Below, in pieces: positions 6,421 to 7,715 of a stretch of 7,715 nucleotides of DNA. The translations under genes and the position numbers were made by a program. Position 1 is the stretch's first letter. The number at the start of each line of letters is the position of its first letter. Below the pieces are notes generated by a model. That model was given only the letters and a program-made list of their open reading frames with translations. It was not told the origin of the DNA and searched no databases. Source of the stretch: Alphaproteobacteria bacterium (GTDB lineage Bacteria > Pseudomonadota > Alphaproteobacteria > Rs-D84); NCBI GenBank assembly GCA_024402735.1, contig JAKSTE010000024.1, positions 1-7,715 on the forward strand, given 5' to 3'.

Positions 6421-7091
6421 GAAAACTTATATATTTTTTCATCGGTCTAGCTTTAATAACGATAGCTTTTGCATCCATTGTTATTACTGGTGCTATTTAC
6501 AAAGCGAATGACAATTCCAAAATATTGACTTATATTTTTCAACCAGACAACAGTCCACGTGATAGACTTGGTCAAATGCAATCTATAGATACTATATCTG
6601 CAACAGAATTAAGAGATAAATTACTGAAAAAATATATTCATGAATATTTTTATGTTATTCCTTATCAATCTAATGTTTCTTCTCGTATTTCTTTAAAGAG
6701 ATTAAGCTATGATGGTACCGATGTTTTTGAACAATGGCAAAAAACAGAAGCAAAAGATATTGAAAAAATGTCTCAAGATGGTGTACTTAGAATAGTAAAA
6801 GTTCCTAATAATAGTATTGCCGCTCAAAATTTACCTGATGGATATAATTATTATAATAGCTCGCTTCAAAAAATTTGTTATGCAATACATTATGAATTGC
6901 AAACATGGTTAAAACCAAATAATATGGCTATTGAACCTGTAGTAGAACATAATATTGTTTATGTTACAGCTGTTTTTAAACCTGGTATTAAAGAAAACAT
7001 TAATATAAAGGAATATTTAAAATCAGGTTATGATCCAGCTGGATTGTTTACCTTCAGAGTATTAAGTATAAATCAAAACGGTTGCCAATGA
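6417..7091 (+). CDS. single-pass membrane protein, possible second VirB8-like paralogue
   Basis: The 224-aa product has a very short N-terminus, one membrane segment (about 5-28) and a periplasmic domain of about 195 residues. The domain begins with a helix containing LRDKLLKKYIHEYFYVIP, similar in pattern to the first periplasmic helix of VirB8-type NTF2-like domains. It continues with DVFEQWQKTEA and alternating strand-like stretches. The start overlaps the upstream stop (ATGA), so it is probably co-translated with the VirB8-like gene in a fixed ratio. Rickettsiales encode two divergent VirB8 proteins, which gives a precedent. By eye the two proteins share topology but little residue identity, so paralogy is a guess. 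It could instead be an unrelated accessory subunit of the same complex. It has two visible cysteines, one in KICYAIH and one at the second-last residue. Confidence 0.45.
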   Translation: MRKLIYFFIGLALITIAFASIVITGAIYKANDNSKILTYIFQPDNSPRDRLGQMQSIDTISATELRDKLLKKYIHEYFYVIPYQSNVSSRISLKRLSYDGTDVFEQWQKTEAKDIEKMSQDGVLRIVKVPNNSIAAQNLPDGYNYYNSSLQKICYAIHYELQTWLKPNNMAIEPVVEHNIVYVTAVFKPGIKENINIKEYLKSGYDPAGLFTFRVLSINQNGCQ

Positions 7092-7715
7092 TGAAAAAAA
7101 TATTGTTTTATATATTTATATGCATTTTCAATACAGCATTAAGTAATTATGCTATTGCTGAAGATTTTGCAGATGATATGGATTTTGATAATTTTGCAAT
7201 TGTCGATGATGAAGGTTCAGATATTAATTTAGAATCAGTTGAATTAAATGCAGATTCTACAGTTGTAGCTGTAGATAAATTTGATATTTCTGGCATAATG
7301 CTTGGAATGACATTTGAAGAAATACAAAATTTATTTTTTAATAGCTCTGCTCTTTATGCTCCAAGTAAAAAAAATAGTGTTGTCTACACTATGAACAAAG
7401 ATTGGAAATACAATCTTGATTACGAATGTCGTCAAAACAATATTTTTGTTCCTGAAAGTTTAAATAAATGTATTTATTCTTTAGCAAGAAATCGTGGTCT
7501 TCTATATGTATCAGAAGTTCACCTAGTACGTGATTACACCGGCGAAACTATAGATGTATTCTTTACAAGTAACGCTACTAATAATGTAGTTTGGAAAGTT
7601 GTATATAAAAATGATGTTAATACTGTAGACGGCACATCAGAAAAGTTTACAAACCAAAGAGAGAAAAAAATATTAGCTTTTTGGCAAGGTGTGTTAGATA
7701 AATATGGAGCCCCAA
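7088..7715 (+). CDS. secreted protein of unknown function, 3' end outside window
   Basis: An open frame of 209 codons reaches the window end without a stop. The start is ATG at 7088, overlapping the previous stop by 4 bp, or the adjacent ATG at 7091. Residues 1-24 are a signal peptide (MMKKILF, hydrophobic core, probable cut after AIA), so the product is exported. Next comes a strongly acidic, probably flexible stretch (about 25-64), rich in D and E. A folded domain follows, opening FDISGIMLGMT at residue 65. It has two cysteines (C114, C128) and later FWQGVLDKYGAP at the visible end. I do not recognise the family. It does not show a VirB9 pattern that I can identify, although VirB9 often follows VirB8. 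Co-transcription with the VirB8-like genes suggests a periplasmic or surface part of the same complex. Confidence 0.8.
   Translation, partial: MMKKILFYIFICIFNTALSNYAIAEDFADDMDFDNFAIVDDEGSDINLESVELNADSTVVAVDKFDISGIMLGMTFEEIQNLFFNSSALYAPSKKNSVVYTMNKDWKYNLDYECRQNNIFVPESLNKCIYSLARNRGLLYVSEVHLVRDYTGETIDVFFTSNATNNVVWKVVYKNDVNTVDGTSEKFTNQREKKILAFWQGVLDKYGAP

Noticed and set aside
5719..7091. Recent horizontal acquisition of the VirB-like unit.
   Set aside because: No transposase, integrase, direct repeats or tRNA-type attachment site flanks it, and its AT content and codon use look like the housekeeping genes.

Overview
The window is AT-rich chromosomal DNA (about one third G+C by eye) from a Gram-negative bacterium. 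The order frr-uppS-cdsA-rseP-bamA, a short single-PDZ RseP and a compact CdsA suggest an AT-rich alphaproteobacterium, possibly a host-associated lineage. The lineage is inference; no rRNA is present to settle it.

Left edge (1-137): a truncated tRNA-Ala (anticodon GGC) on the minus strand has a very good sigma70-type promoter reading leftward. A weaker candidate promoter for frr reads rightward from the same 82-bp gap.

Main block (138-5475): five tightly packed plus-strand genes look like one operon. frr recycles ribosomes. uppS makes the C55 lipid carrier for wall and surface polysaccharides. cdsA makes CDP-diacylglycerol for phospholipids. rseP is an intramembrane site-2 protease. bamA is the outer-membrane protein insertase. 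uppS/cdsA overlap by 4 bp and rseP/bamA are 1 bp apart, so translation is probably coupled. dxr, usually a member of this cluster in Proteobacteria, is absent: only 27 bp separate cdsA and rseP. The skp/lpxD genes often found after bamA are also absent.

Right block (5476-7715): a new transcription unit starts after bamA, with a clear promoter (TTGACG, 18 bp, TATACT) and a dyad over its -10 box. It encodes a 51-aa lipoprotein of VirB7 type, a VirB8-like inner-membrane protein with an apparent TTG start, a second single-pass protein that may be a divergent VirB8 paralogue, and a secreted protein of unknown function that runs off the window. Three genes in this unit overlap by about 4 bp, so they are probably made together. 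The likeliest reading is part of a type IV secretion-like envelope complex joined to the envelope-biogenesis operon. This rests on topology, size and order plus weak sequence resemblance, because no VirB4, VirB9, VirB10 or VirB11 gene is visible. No stretch longer than 300 bases lacks a gene, and no mobile element or CRISPR array was seen.
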